DNA of 64,000 bases from Branchiibius hedensis (GTDB taxonomy: Bacteria > Actinomycetota > Actinomycetes > Actinomycetales > Dermatophilaceae), in NCBI RefSeq assembly GCF_900108585.1, contig NZ_UESZ01000001.1, positions 3,410,001 to 3,474,000 on the forward strand. Direction: 5' to 3'. The notes under the pieces are model-generated. The model saw nothing but the letters and a program-made list of their open reading frames with translations, searched no databases and was not told the origin of the DNA. Shown here one piece after another: positions 26,296-34,163 of the stretch; the first letter of the stretch is position 1, and each line of letters begins with the position of its first letter. The position numbers were made by a program, and so were the translations under genes.

Positions 26296-26320
26296 TTCGG
26301 ACTAGTTCGAATAGTCCGAA
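26296..26320. terminator. Perfect 9-bp inverted repeat after zinc-ribbon gene
   Basis: TTCGGACTA and TAGTCCGAA flank a 7-nt loop, 13 bp after the stop of the previous gene. It may be a terminator, or a binding site left from the broken PIN-toxin module that follows. Confidence 0.5.
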
Positions 26321-26330
26321 ATTGATACCG

Positions 26331-26465
26331 CGACGGCGTGACGCAGATCCTGCCTTCGACCGAGTGATCGTTGCTCAGGCTGTGCGCAGAGGGCTGACGA
26401 TCGCAACGAGCGACGCGATCATCCAGGGTGCGAGCCTCGGCCCGATCATCGACACCCGGCGTTGA
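26331..26465 (+). pseudogene. Truncated PIN-domain (VapC-like) toxin remnant
   Basis: An open frame ending at 26465 encodes DPAFDRVIVAQAVRRGL, TIATSDAIIQG and a short tail, the C-terminal third of a PIN-domain RNase toxin, where DP(A)FDR carries one conserved acidic residue and TSDA another. No start, no N-terminal Asp motif and no antitoxin are present upstream, so this is a 5'-truncated fossil. It differs from the intact VapC at 33.5 kb, so it is not a copy of that gene. Confidence 0.7.
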
Positions 26466-26514
26466 GTGGTGAACCTCGCTCCGCCGAGTATGCGCAGGTG
26501 AATTGTCCTGAGCC

Positions 26515-27138
26515 TTAGGCAGGTAGCGCTGCCGCGACGGCGGTTGACTCCGTCGGCAACGAGAACATCGGGTAGTCGTAGCTGATCGCGTTGTCGTGCT
26601 CCTCGACCGAGGTTGCGGCGGTGCAGTCGGTGAGGGTGATCACGCGGTAGCCGTTCTCGTACGCCGATCGCATGGTCGACTCGACACAACAGTTGGTCAG
26701 GAACCCGCCCAGGATGACGGTGTCGATGCCTTTGCTGCGCAGGATGAAGTCGAGGTTGGTGCTGGCGAAGGTGTCCAGACCACGCTTGCCCTCGATCAGG
26801 ATGTCGCCGTCCTGGGGCGCGAGGTCATCGACGATCGTGGCCCCCCAGGTGTCCTTCACGAAGGCATTGCCGGCGACCACGCCGGCGAGGATGCCGTACG
26901 GGTGACGGGACAACTCGCCGTACCCGGGTGCGAACGTGATCGGTGCGTGCATGATCGTGACCCCGGCGGCGCGCGCTTTGTCAACGAGCGCAACGGTATT
27001 CGCGAGCATTCCGGTCTTCTCCATGACCGGCGCCACCGCGTCGTGCAGGACGCCGCCCGGGGAGGTGAACTCGTTCTGGAACTCGATGAGCACCACCGCC
27101 GTACGCTCGGGATCAAGGGTCAGCTGTTCCTCGGACAT
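26515..27138 (-). CDS. Isochorismatase-like cysteine hydrolase
   Basis: 207 residues from the ATG with AGGAGG upstream. The catalytic triad is visible: the first acid in VVLIEFQNEF (Glu in place of the usual Asp, as in the EFQNEF subgroup), the Lys in ILIEGKRGLD, and the nucleophile in LTNCCVEST (about residue 150). It hydrolyses an amide or vinyl-ether type bond in a small molecule; substrate unknown. Single gene. Confidence 0.88.
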   Translation of the reverse strand: MSEEQLTLDPERTAVVLIEFQNEFTSPGGVLHDAVAPVMEKTGMLANTVALVDKARAAGVTIMHAPITFAPGYGELSRHPYGILAGVVAGNAFVKDTWGATIVDDLAPQDGDILIEGKRGLDTFASTNLDFILRSKGIDTVILGGFLTNCCVESTMRSAYENGYRVITLTDCTAATSVEEHDNAISYDYPMFSLPTESTAVAAALPA

Positions 27139-27392
27139 GGGGCCTCCTGGCTCGCAAACGTGAACTGGGTCACTCCATGGAACCCCGCGCCGCGCCGCGC
27201 GACAAGCGGTTCGGCGAATGTGGGATCCGGCCCTGGAATGCAGGGGCGGAACCGGGTCAGCGGTCCACAAGCCGATGAGGGCCTACGAGCGCGGTCTGCT
27301 AAGAAGGGCTCCACAGACCCGCGGCGAACGGTCGCGGAGTCCTGACGCGCTGTGAACCCCCCATGGTGCGCCGAACCAGAAGGAGGACTTGG
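27139..27392. other. Divergent intergenic region before sigma-factor gene
   Basis: 254 bp between the hydrolase and the rightward sigma factor. It has a strong AGGAGG before the sigma start (27381-27386). No terminator hairpin or clear ECF promoter motif was recognised. Confidence 0.35.
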
Positions 27393-28439
27393 GTGTCCGT
27401 TCCTCAAGTACGCCGAATTCTGCGCCGGGGCCCGGCATCTGCAGCCCACGCGCACGTCCGTGGCATGCCGCCGCGGCGCACATCGGGTGGGTCCGCTGCC
27501 ACGCTGACACCGGTTGATGATGAGGACGCATTGCTGCTGCAGCAGATCCGCGGCGGCGACCAGGCAGCCCTGAGCATCCTGTGGTGCCGCTACTACCCGA
27601 TGACGCTCGCGGTGGCCCGCCGGTACACATTCCAGTCATCGGACGCCGAAGAAGTGACGGCCGAAGTGTTCGCGTCGCTGCTGAGAGCCCTGCGCAACGG
27701 AGCCGGGCCCACCTCCTCGATCCGGTCGTATCTAGCCACCTCCGTGCGCAACCTGGCCGGGCGACGCGCCACGGCACGCACCGGTGAGGTGCTCACCGAC
27801 GACGACGCCGTATTCGAGAACCCCGACGGGGATCTCGCCGATCCGGTCGCCGTCTCCGGTGACCGACTCCTCGTGCGGGAAGCCTTCAATTCGTTGCCCT
27901 CCCGATGGCAGGTGGTGCTCTGGCGGACCGCCGTGGATCACGACAGTCACGCGGTCATCGGCGAGGATCTGGGGTTGCAGCCCAACAGTGTGGCGGCGCT
28001 GGCGCGGCGGGCGCGGCTGGCGTTCCGCACGGCGTACGTGCAGGCGCATGCCTCGACCGGCGCTGTCTCCGAAGCGTGCCAACCGTTCGTGCCCCGGCTG
28101 GCGTCGCTGTTGCTGCCCGGGGGTGGTGTCGGCAGTACGCCGCGTGACGTCTCCGACCACGTGCGCGACTGCGACACGTGTCAGGAGCGGTTGATGGAGT
28201 TGATCTCCGTTGATCGACAACTCGGCGCGTTCATCGCCCCGCTGATCCTGGCGGCGCCCGGGGGCTGGCGGGCGCCGCCGGTCTTGCGGGTGGCGCCGGT
28301 CTTGCGGGCGGCGCGGGTGTTGCGGGCGGCGCGGGAGCGACTGCCGGAGCTGCCGGTACGGGTGTCGCCTCAGCCTCGGCAGCGCGGAGCGCGCGGCGCG
28401 GCACCGCGCTGGCTGCTGCGGCCGCGGTCGCGGCGGTAG
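27393..28439 (+). CDS. ECF-type sigma factor with zinc-finger C-terminus (frameshifted 3' end)
   Basis: 348 residues from a GTG preceded by AGGAGGAC. Region 2 (ALSILWCRYYPMTLAVARRY, then DAEEVTAEVF) and region 4 (AFNSLPSRWQVVLWRT, then EDLGLQPNSVAALARRARLAF) make an RNA polymerase sigma factor. After region 4 comes an anti-sigma-type zinc motif, HVRDCDTC (H-x3-C-x2-C, about residue 259). From about residue 290 the reading frame becomes an Arg/Pro-rich low-complexity tail, while another frame continues as a Gly/Ala linker and transmembrane helix. I read this as a sigma-anti-sigma fusion broken by a one-base slip in the G run at 28260-28264. Confidence 0.8.
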   Translation: MSVPQVRRILRRGPASAAHAHVRGMPPRRTSGGSAATLTPVDDEDALLLQQIRGGDQAALSILWCRYYPMTLAVARRYTFQSSDAEEVTAEVFASLLRALRNGAGPTSSIRSYLATSVRNLAGRRATARTGEVLTDDDAVFENPDGDLADPVAVSGDRLLVREAFNSLPSRWQVVLWRTAVDHDSHAVIGEDLGLQPNSVAALARRARLAFRTAYVQAHASTGAVSEACQPFVPRLASLLLPGGGVGSTPRDVSDHVRDCDTCQERLMELISVDRQLGAFIAPLILAAPGGWRAPPVLRVAPVLRAARVLRAARERLPELPVRVSPQPRQRGARGAAPRWLLRPRSRR

Positions 28440-28444
28440 CCGCA

Positions 28445-28846
28445 GTGGGCGCTGGCTACTGGGCAGGCACCGGCCACCCGCGCAGTGAGGCTGCGGTCTC
28501 GGTGGCGGTGATGGCCACCGGTCACACGGACACCAGCCAAACCTGGTTCCTCCTGACCTCCAGCAGTTCTCCCGTGACGTTGAAGACCATCACCTTGAAC
28601 CTGAACCGGCCGGCGACCGCCGTCTCCGGCGGTGGGGCATGGACGTCCTGCGAGACCGGCACATCCACGATCACCTGTACGCCGGCGGCCCGCGAGGCGG
28701 CCAGCTGGTCGGGCCAGATCACGGTGACCTCCCCGCCCGGCGACGACCCCGCGGCATCCAGCGCGACCATCACGTACGTCGTTGACGGGCGCGGCGTGAC
28801 CGAGGAGGTGCCGCTCCGGTCTGAAACCCCCGGGTCCGAATCCTGA
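28445..28846 (+). CDS. Detached membrane/extracellular part of the sigma-anti-sigma fusion
   Basis: As a separate frame from the GTG this is 133 residues, but the open frame extends upstream to about 28240 and encodes a Gly/Ala linker followed by ALAAAAAVAAVAAVGAGYW, a transmembrane helix. After the helix lies an extracellular beta-rich domain with one Cys pair (CETGTSTITC). No ribosome site precedes the GTG. With one extra G in the run at 28260-28264, it would join the preceding sigma gene as its C-terminal part. Confidence 0.55.
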   Translation: MGAGYWAGTGHPRSEAAVSVAVMATGHTDTSQTWFLLTSSSSPVTLKTITLNLNRPATAVSGGGAWTSCETGTSTITCTPAAREAASWSGQITVTSPPGDDPAASSATITYVVDGRGVTEEVPLRSETPGSES

Positions 28847-28962
28847 GATTTTCCGACCCGTTCGGCTGCCGCGCGTCATGTTCTCCGCCGCAACCGCTCT
28901 CCCCTAACTGGTGACGCAAATTGCCACCGGCGGCCCAACCGGCCGCGCAGCGAAGGAGAGCC

Positions 28963-31014
28963 GTGAACAGGAAACACAACCGATCGCATGGGCGACGAGC
29001 ACGCAACCGTGCCCTGTCGCGTGGCCCGATAACCACGTGGGGAGCCATTCTGGCGATCCTGTGTGCGGTTGGATTGGTGATCCTGCCCGTCGGTCGGGCG
29101 TCCGCCGCCGACATCGGCGCTGGTCTGACCAACGTCACGACCACCCTCGTCAGCGGCCCGGCGTCGACCACCGAACACAGCGGCCAGGCCTACGACATGT
29201 CGTTCAATGCCTGCCTGCCCTCGTCGGCTCAGTCCGGCGACAGCTGGTCGGTCACGCTGCCCTCGCAGCTGACCTCGTGGCCGGCGGGTTTCAACATCAC
29301 CAACCCCAACGACAGCAACGACACCTGGATCAAGGTCAGCATCACCGACGGCGTCGCCACCTTCACCCTGACCGAGTCCGGTGCCGCACAGAGCAACCTG
29401 TGCTTCCGGTCCCAGTTCGGCGGGACGCTCAAGGACTCGGTGACGGCCGGTCAGCAGACTCTCACCACCACCGTCCACGGCGGTGTCACCTCCACGACCG
29501 GGACGATCGAGGTGACGACCGGACCGACGGGCGGCTCCTACCCGCCCGAGGACGACGGGAAGTGGCTTGGGTTCAACGACCCGAGCGATCAATGCCGGAC
29601 CACCACTGCCGACTGCATCACCGCCGGCGTCTGGCTCGCGGGCGGCGACCGGGGCGTTGTGACCATCACCGAGAAGTCGCAGCCGAACTGGACCTTCGAC
29701 TGCTCCGCGACTCCCAGCCTGGTCACCGACACCTACGACGGCTCGGGCGGAGTGACCCAGTCCTGGGACCAGTCGCGATTCAAACTCATCTCCTGCTCCC
29801 CGACCTCAGTCGTCGCGACCGTCGACACCGCCGGATCGAAGCAGTCGGAAACGTCCTTCACCGTGATCTACACCCTCAACGCCGTTGCGCCCGGCGGCAG
29901 CGGCCTGGTGACCTACGCCAACGACGCAACCATCAGCAATGACCAAGGCAGCGAACAGGTCAGCGCTTCCATCCAATCCACCTATGTCGGCGGCTCCGCC
30001 GACGGCGCCGGCATCTACCTCAAGAAGACCGACGCCGCGGGCAACCACGCACCGGATCCGTCCTCCCCGGTCTCGTTGGACTCCGGCAGCACGGGCCTGG
30101 TCTTCTCGATCCAGAACAACGGCACCCAGGCCCTGACCGATATCGAGGTCAGTGACGAAGTCATCGCTGGAAGCGGCACCGTCAGCGACCTGAACTGCAC
30201 GTTCCCCGACGGCAGCACCGGCACCACCTGGGCCGGACCGTTCGCCACTAACAGCAACTTCACCTGTACGGCGCAGCTCAGCGGGGTCAGCGGAGCCCAC
30301 GAGGACCGGGCCACCGTCACCGCGAAGGGTGATGCGGGTACCCCGTTGAACTCCTCCGACACCTACAACGCGGTGACGACCCCGCCCTCCAGCTCGCCGA
30401 CCAGCCCGTCGTCGACTACGTCGTCCTCGACTACGTCGCCGTCGACCTCGCCGACCAGCCCGTCGTCGACTACGTCGTCCTCGACTACGTCGCCGTCGAC
30501 CTCGCCGACCAGCCCGTCGTCGACTACGTCGTCCTCGACTACTTCGTCACCGACGAGCCCGTCGTCGACCAGCTCGACCACGACGTCTTCGTCACCGACG
30601 AGCCCGTCGTCGACCACTTCGACCACTTCGACCACTTCGACCTCGACGTCTTCGTCGCCGACGAGCCCGTCGTCGACCACTTCGACCTCGACGTCTTCGT
30701 CGCCGACCAGTCCGAGGTCGACCACTTCGACCACGACTTCGCCGACCAGCCCGTCGTCGACAACTTCGTCGACTACTTCGTCCTCGACTTCGCCGACGAG
30801 CCCGTCGTCGACCAGCTCGACCTCCACGACTGTCCCGCCCTCTTCGTCCAGCACGACTCCGCCCGGGACGGTGACGACCACGGGACCGGTCATCATCACC
30901 GACGGCAGCAGTGTGTCGGGGGGCAACACCGGTCGCGATCCATGGGTCTGGGTCTCCGCGACCCTCCTGCTGGGTGCCGCCGTGGGTCTGCTGACGCTAC
31001 GTCTGCGCCACTGA
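28963..31014 (+). CDS. Secreted Ser/Thr/Pro-repeat surface protein
   Basis: 683 residues from a GTG with GAAGGAGAG upstream. A long, basic signal peptide (cleavage near GRASAAD, about residue 50) is followed by a beta-rich globular part (to about residue 465) with paired Cys, including a DUF11-like domain (STGLVFSIQNNGTQALTDIE). Then come about 160 residues of Ser/Thr/Pro repeats, a 23-residue hydrophobic helix and a short basic end (RLRH). This is the layout of wall-anchored proteins, but no LPxTG is present; the residues before the helix are GGNTGRD. Function: surface exposure or adhesion is inferred. Confidence 0.83.
   Translation: MNRKHNRSHGRRARNRALSRGPITTWGAILAILCAVGLVILPVGRASAADIGAGLTNVTTTLVSGPASTTEHSGQAYDMSFNACLPSSAQSGDSWSVTLPSQLTSWPAGFNITNPNDSNDTWIKVSITDGVATFTLTESGAAQSNLCFRSQFGGTLKDSVTAGQQTLTTTVHGGVTSTTGTIEVTTGPTGGSYPPEDDGKWLGFNDPSDQCRTTTADCITAGVWLAGGDRGVVTITEKSQPNWTFDCSATPSLVTDTYDGSGGVTQSWDQSRFKLISCSPTSVVATVDTAGSKQSETSFTVIYTLNAVAPGGSGLVTYANDATISNDQGSEQVSASIQSTYVGGSADGAGIYLKKTDAAGNHAPDPSSPVSLDSGSTGLVFSIQNNGTQALTDIEVSDEVIAGSGTVSDLNCTFPDGSTGTTWAGPFATNSNFTCTAQLSGVSGAHEDRATVTAKGDAGTPLNSSDTYNAVTTPPSSSPTSPSSTTSSSTTSPSTSPTSPSSTTSSSTTSPSTSPTSPSSTTSSSTTSSPTSPSSTSSTTTSSSPTSPSSTTSTTSTTSTSTSSSPTSPSSTTSTSTSSSPTSPRSTTSTTTSPTSPSSTTSSTTSSSTSPTSPSSTSSTSTTVPPSSSSTTPPGTVTTTGPVIITDGSSVSGGNTGRDPWVWVSATLLLGAAVGLLTLRLRH
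30393..30554 (+). repeat. 54-bp tandem repeats encoding Ser/Thr/Pro units
   Basis: About three copies of a 54-bp unit coding for SPTSPSSTTSSSTTSPST, the last diverging near its end; degenerate shorter repeats continue to about 30830. The run is prone to copy-number change and assembly error. Confidence 0.85.
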
Positions 31015-31018
31015 TCCA

Positions 31019-31058
31019 GCGCGGGGTGGCGGATGCGGACCGTCCGCCACCCCCGCGC
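31019..31058 (+). terminator. Hairpin terminator after the surface-protein gene
   Basis: Arms at 31019-31033 and 31043-31058 pair along about 15 bp with one bulged G and a 9-nt loop, just after the stop codon. No U-tract. Confidence 0.7.
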
Positions 31059-31114
31059 TTCAGTCCATACCGGCCACACCTGCCCGACCCCACCCCGTTA
31101 ACGGAGATCCGTGT

Positions 31115-31756
31115 ATGACCGTCTACCGCCCAGGCTGCCTGGCGCGACGTACTGCCCTGGTAGCTATGGCACTTGGCGGCCTGGCGGTGTCGGTTTCGGG
31201 CTGCTCGGCTCCGGCGGCGAATGTCGGCAGCAGCGGGTCGGCCGGGACAGTCGACTCGGCCGCCGTGCCGGCCCCGACGGGATTCAGCACACGCTCGGCG
31301 GTGCGAGCCGCGACGTCGCAATCGTGCCTGCCTGTGCGATTGGTCGTGCCCTCGATCGGAATCGACGAGAGCGTGGCAGCGATGGGAACCAATAGCCAGG
31401 GCCAGATCTACCCGCCGCCGCACACCACTATCTGGTACGACAGGTCCGTGCGACCCGGGCAGGACGGGATCGCTGTCATTGCAGGGCACGTCACGTATGA
31501 CGGGCCGGACAACTTCTACCGTTTGAACACGGTCAAGGATGGCGCCCAGATCCAGATCGGGTGCGACAGCGGCCGGACGCTGAACGTCACGGTGCGCCGG
31601 CAGGCGTCGATCTCCAAAACCGCGCTGACCACCGATCAGCGCGTCTGGGGTGCCAGCAGCACGCCGGTCGTCACGCTGATCACCTGCGATATCGCCAGCA
31701 AGGTGGTGCAGGGCCACCACGTCAACAACTACGTGGTGTGGGCGACGTTGACCTGA
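31115..31756 (+). CDS. Lipoprotein-type class F-like sortase
   Basis: 213 residues. A signal peptide ending in a lipobox (LAVSVSGC) means the enzyme is lipid-anchored outside the membrane, unlike usual sortases with a transmembrane helix. Sortase core: LVVPSIGIDESVAAMG, the catalytic His in AGHVTYDGPDNFYRL and Cys in VTLITCD. The catalytic Arg usually found about nine residues after the Cys is not there: the tail reads DIASKVVQGHHVNNYVVWA. It lies directly after the repeat-rich surface protein, which may be its substrate. Reaction: transpeptidation at a C-terminal sorting signal, if active. Confidence 0.83.
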   Translation: MTVYRPGCLARRTALVAMALGGLAVSVSGCSAPAANVGSSGSAGTVDSAAVPAPTGFSTRSAVRAATSQSCLPVRLVVPSIGIDESVAAMGTNSQGQIYPPPHTTIWYDRSVRPGQDGIAVIAGHVTYDGPDNFYRLNTVKDGAQIQIGCDSGRTLNVTVRRQASISKTALTTDQRVWGASSTPVVTLITCDIASKVVQGHHVNNYVVWATLT

Positions 31757-31869
31757 CCTCGGCGTTACGCTGGGAGTTCCTTCGTCGATGGACCGGCGCC
31801 GCCGCGTAATGGCGTCCCCTGAATGATCATCAGTTCTCTCTCCCGTCAAGGAGCCCGCCGGTCGCTGCA

Positions 31870-32388
31870 GTGAGCGGCGCCAAGACCAAGCGGCCCGAAC
31901 TACGCGAACAACGACGACGTGGCCGGCACCGCTGTTGGGACCACCTCATCGTCGCGCCGCTCTGGGTGGCGTACGACGCGAACCTGGGCACCCTGTTGCG
32001 TACCTGCGACGCGGTGGGTGGTTGCCTTGCCGTTCCGCGCACACCTCACTACCGACAGGCGCTGGCCAAAGGGGACACGCTCAAGGGCCGTCGCCCGTGC
32101 ATTCACTGGGTCGCACCGAGCAAAGAAGTATGGCTCGACGAGCAGCGTGCCGCCGGAAAGCGTTTAGTCGCAGTGGAACTCGCAGAAGGCGCGACGCCGC
32201 TGCCTCGACTTGAACCTGCCCGCGACAGCACGGTGCTGCTGCTCGGGCACGAGCATCACGGCATTCCCGACGCGGTGCTCGCGCAGGTCGACGAGTGCGT
32301 CGAGATCCCGATGATCGGTTGGGGCGCCAGTCTCAACGTTGCGGTCGCCGGCAGTCTGGTGGCGTACCGGCTGGCCGGCCTTTCGTGA
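31870..32388 (+). CDS. SpoU/TrmH-family RNA 2'-O-methyltransferase
   Basis: 172 residues from a GTG. SPOUT knot motifs are clear: NLGTLLRTCDAVGG (motif 1), LLLGHEHHGIP (motif 2) and IPMIGWGASLNVAVAGSLVAY (motif 3) for SAM binding. It methylates ribose of a tRNA or rRNA nucleotide; the substrate is not deducible. A basic N-terminal tail (KTKRPELREQRRRGRH) may bind RNA. Confidence 0.88.
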   Translation: MSGAKTKRPELREQRRRGRHRCWDHLIVAPLWVAYDANLGTLLRTCDAVGGCLAVPRTPHYRQALAKGDTLKGRRPCIHWVAPSKEVWLDEQRAAGKRLVAVELAEGATPLPRLEPARDSTVLLLGHEHHGIPDAVLAQVDECVEIPMIGWGASLNVAVAGSLVAYRLAGLS

Positions 32389-32455
32389 GCACGTGGGGTC
32401 ATCGACTACGTATGCGGTGAGACCGGCCGACGGTGCAACCTGAAGGGACACCTGG

Positions 32456-33223
32456 CTACCGCAGATGGCGTAGGTAGCGCTCCGGTCCGTGGCAGAAGTT
32501 GCGGTAGTGATGCACGGATTCCAAGTCCTCCCAGGCGGATTCATGCATGCCGTCGTCGGTGAGCTCGATCAGGTGGGCATCGGGGAGGGCCGCGAGGATC
32601 GGCGAGTGAGTGGCCACCAGCAACTGGGTGTTGGGCCGACCGGCCATCTCCATGAATTGACCGAGCAAACGCAGTTGAGCGGTGAAGGACAGCCCGGCCT
32701 CCGGTTCGTCGAGCACGTAGAACCCGCCACCGCTGAATCGCTTGGTGTCCAACAACGCCCCGAACGACTGGCCGTGGCTGAGGGGAGGGAAGTCCGGATC
32801 CAGAGTGCCGCTCCCGGCTCGGGTCGAGTCCAGGAAGGTGAACAGACCGTGCGTCGTCTCGGCGCGGACGAAGTAGCCCCACTTGGGTGCTCCGGCGCCG
32901 CGGATGAGCCGCAACCAGGAGTGCAGCGGCGACTCGCTGGACCAGGTCGTGTGGGTGGCGTGGATCGAGCCGCCTTCGCCGTTCAGGCCGTAGGCCATGG
33001 CAACGGCCTCGAGGATGGTGGATTTGCCCGTGCCGTTCTCGCCGACGAGCACGGTGGTCTTGGGTAGATCCAAGCCGTCGGACAGCAACTGCCGGACAGG
33101 GGCAAGGTGCAGGAGCCAGTGCTGGTCCGGAATGGCTTCGGGGTCCGCTTCGATGCGCCGGATGGGTAGCGGATCCAGCCACGCCTGGTTCACATCATCG
33201 ACGGTACGACGACGCACCGACAT
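32456..33223 (-). CDS. AAA-family ATPase (ABC/RecF-like)
   Basis: 255 residues. Walker A VGENGTGKSTILEAV (about residues 59-73), a signature-like SHGQSFGALL, Walker B FYVLDEPEAGLSF and the H-loop ATHSP are all intact. This is the small ABC-type ATPase seen in genome-maintenance and toxin/immunity contexts, without coiled-coil arms. It is alone here; the gene to its right is the VapBC pair. Substrate unknown. Confidence 0.85.
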   Translation of the reverse strand: MSVRRRTVDDVNQAWLDPLPIRRIEADPEAIPDQHWLLHLAPVRQLLSDGLDLPKTTVLVGENGTGKSTILEAVAMAYGLNGEGGSIHATHTTWSSESPLHSWLRLIRGAGAPKWGYFVRAETTHGLFTFLDSTRAGSGTLDPDFPPLSHGQSFGALLDTKRFSGGGFYVLDEPEAGLSFTAQLRLLGQFMEMAGRPNTQLLVATHSPILAALPDAHLIELTDDGMHESAWEDLESVHHYRNFCHGPERYLRHLR

Positions 33224-33280
33224 GCAGGGGCTCAGCCCAGGGCGGTGCTCGATTGTGCTACGAGAGTGCTACATGCGGGA

Positions 33281-33286
33281 TATGCT
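33281..33286 (+). promoter_or_regulatory. Putative -10 element of leaderless vapBC mRNA
   Basis: TATGCT starts 12 bp before the antitoxin ATG, which would place transcription start at or next to the ATG, so translation is likely leaderless. No SD is present. Two GTGCTAC copies lie at 33255-33272 upstream, possible operator halves. Confidence 0.5.
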
Positions 33287-33292
33287 GAGGCT

Positions 33293-33547
33293 ATGCGGAC
33301 CATCTCTCAGCGCGAACTGCGCAACGACAACGCGGAGATAATGCGTGCTGTGGAGGCCGGCGAGTCTTTCGTGGTCACTCGCAACGGCACGACCATTGCT
33401 GTCGTTCGCCCGATCTCTGACGCCGAGGTGATGGCAGGGCTACCGCTGGCACGCGCTGGTGAGCCGGCCGACTACCGGTCATGGCCACGGGTGAAGACCG
33501 CGACCGACACGGCGAACGTCCTTGCGGAACTTCGTGATGAGCGATGA
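33293..33547 (+). CDS. Phd/YefM-type antitoxin
   Basis: 84 residues. RTISQRELRNDNAEIMRAVE followed by GESFVVTRNGTTIAVVRP is the standard Phd/YefM fold, which binds the operator and the toxin. The stop overlaps the VapC start (ATGA), so the two are coupled. No SD precedes the ATG; a TATGCT -10 element 12 bp upstream suggests leaderless expression. Confidence 0.92.
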   Translation: MRTISQRELRNDNAEIMRAVEAGESFVVTRNGTTIAVVRPISDAEVMAGLPLARAGEPADYRSWPRVKTATDTANVLAELRDER

Positions 33548-33939
33548 CCCAAATCCGTTGGTACCTGGACACTTCCGCTGCATTGAAGCTGCTGGTCGAG
33601 GAAGCGGAATCGACCGTGTTGGCGGGGGAAATCGCCGATCGGCGCGTTCGACTCGAAGCCTGCCGTCTGCTGGAGACGGAGATGCGGCGCGCGGCTATCC
33701 GCTTGGGGTCGCTTTCCCAGGAGATGGTCTCGGACTTCCTGCGCACCATTGATCTGTACGACGTCCCGCCATCGCTCCACCGGACCGCGGGACTGCTGCC
33801 CGGAGTCCACCTGCGGTCACTCGACGCGCTGCACCTTGCGGCCGCCACCACGCTCGATGTCGACGCGGTGTGCACGTACCACGACCGGCTGGCGGCTTCT
33901 GCTTCCGAGGTTGGGATCCGCGTCGTCGCTCCGCGGTGA
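33544..33939 (+). CDS. vapC: VapC-type PIN-domain toxin
   Basis: 131 residues with the acidic PIN catalytic residues: YLDTSAALKLL (first Asp), ACRLLETEMRRAA (Glu), LRSLDALHLAAA (Asp) and a fourth (CTYHDRL). It is an RNase that cleaves tRNA or rRNA when freed from its antitoxin. Intact in all motifs, unlike the broken copy at 26.4 kb. Confidence 0.92.
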   Translation: MTQIRWYLDTSAALKLLVEEAESTVLAGEIADRRVRLEACRLLETEMRRAAIRLGSLSQEMVSDFLRTIDLYDVPPSLHRTAGLLPGVHLRSLDALHLAAATTLDVDAVCTYHDRLAASASEVGIRVVAPR

Positions 33940-33996
33940 GCCCGTGAGCGATCGAACACTGACCGGGCGGGACCAGCGAGAGCCCGTCGTGCCGAG

Positions 33997-34082
33997 CGAC
34001 TAGTGACGAAACCGCCACGAGTTGAGGGGTCACACGGTGGATGGGCCGCGACTAGTGACGAAACCGCCACCAGTTGCGGGGA
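33997..34082. repeat. Two 34-bp direct repeats, period 52 bp
   Basis: Copies at 33997-34030 and 34049-34082 share GACTAGTGACGAAACCGCCA plus flanks, with two mismatches in the last third. They lie between the VapC gene and the DUF1330 gene, in a 224-bp non-coding stretch. Their role is unknown; a recombination scar or a short regulatory repeat is possible. Confidence 0.75.
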
Positions 34083-34163
34083 GGGCGGTCCAGGCTGAGT
34101 GAGGTCGTCATCGTCACCGGACGACTATCGCGCGCGAGTGCCGCGATGGACGAGGATGTCGGT

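Noticed and set aside
28257-28265. Programmed -1 ribosomal frameshift in the sigma gene
   Set aside because: The run CCCGGGGGC is not a good X-XXY-YYZ slippery site in the reading frame and no following stem was evident, so a base error or mutation is the simpler explanation.
28911-29942. 343-residue plus-strand frame overlapping the surface-protein start
   Set aside because: Gln/Arg/His-rich shadow of the signal peptide and globular part, with no SD of its own.
30393-30830. Possible CRISPR array from the regular repeats
   Set aside because: The repeats are contiguous coding repeats with no unique spacers, and no cas genes are near.
30363-31079. A 238-residue open frame on the minus strand rich in Val, Asp and Glu
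   Set aside because: It is the complement of the Ser/Thr/Pro repeat tract of the surface protein and has no ribosome site or domain.
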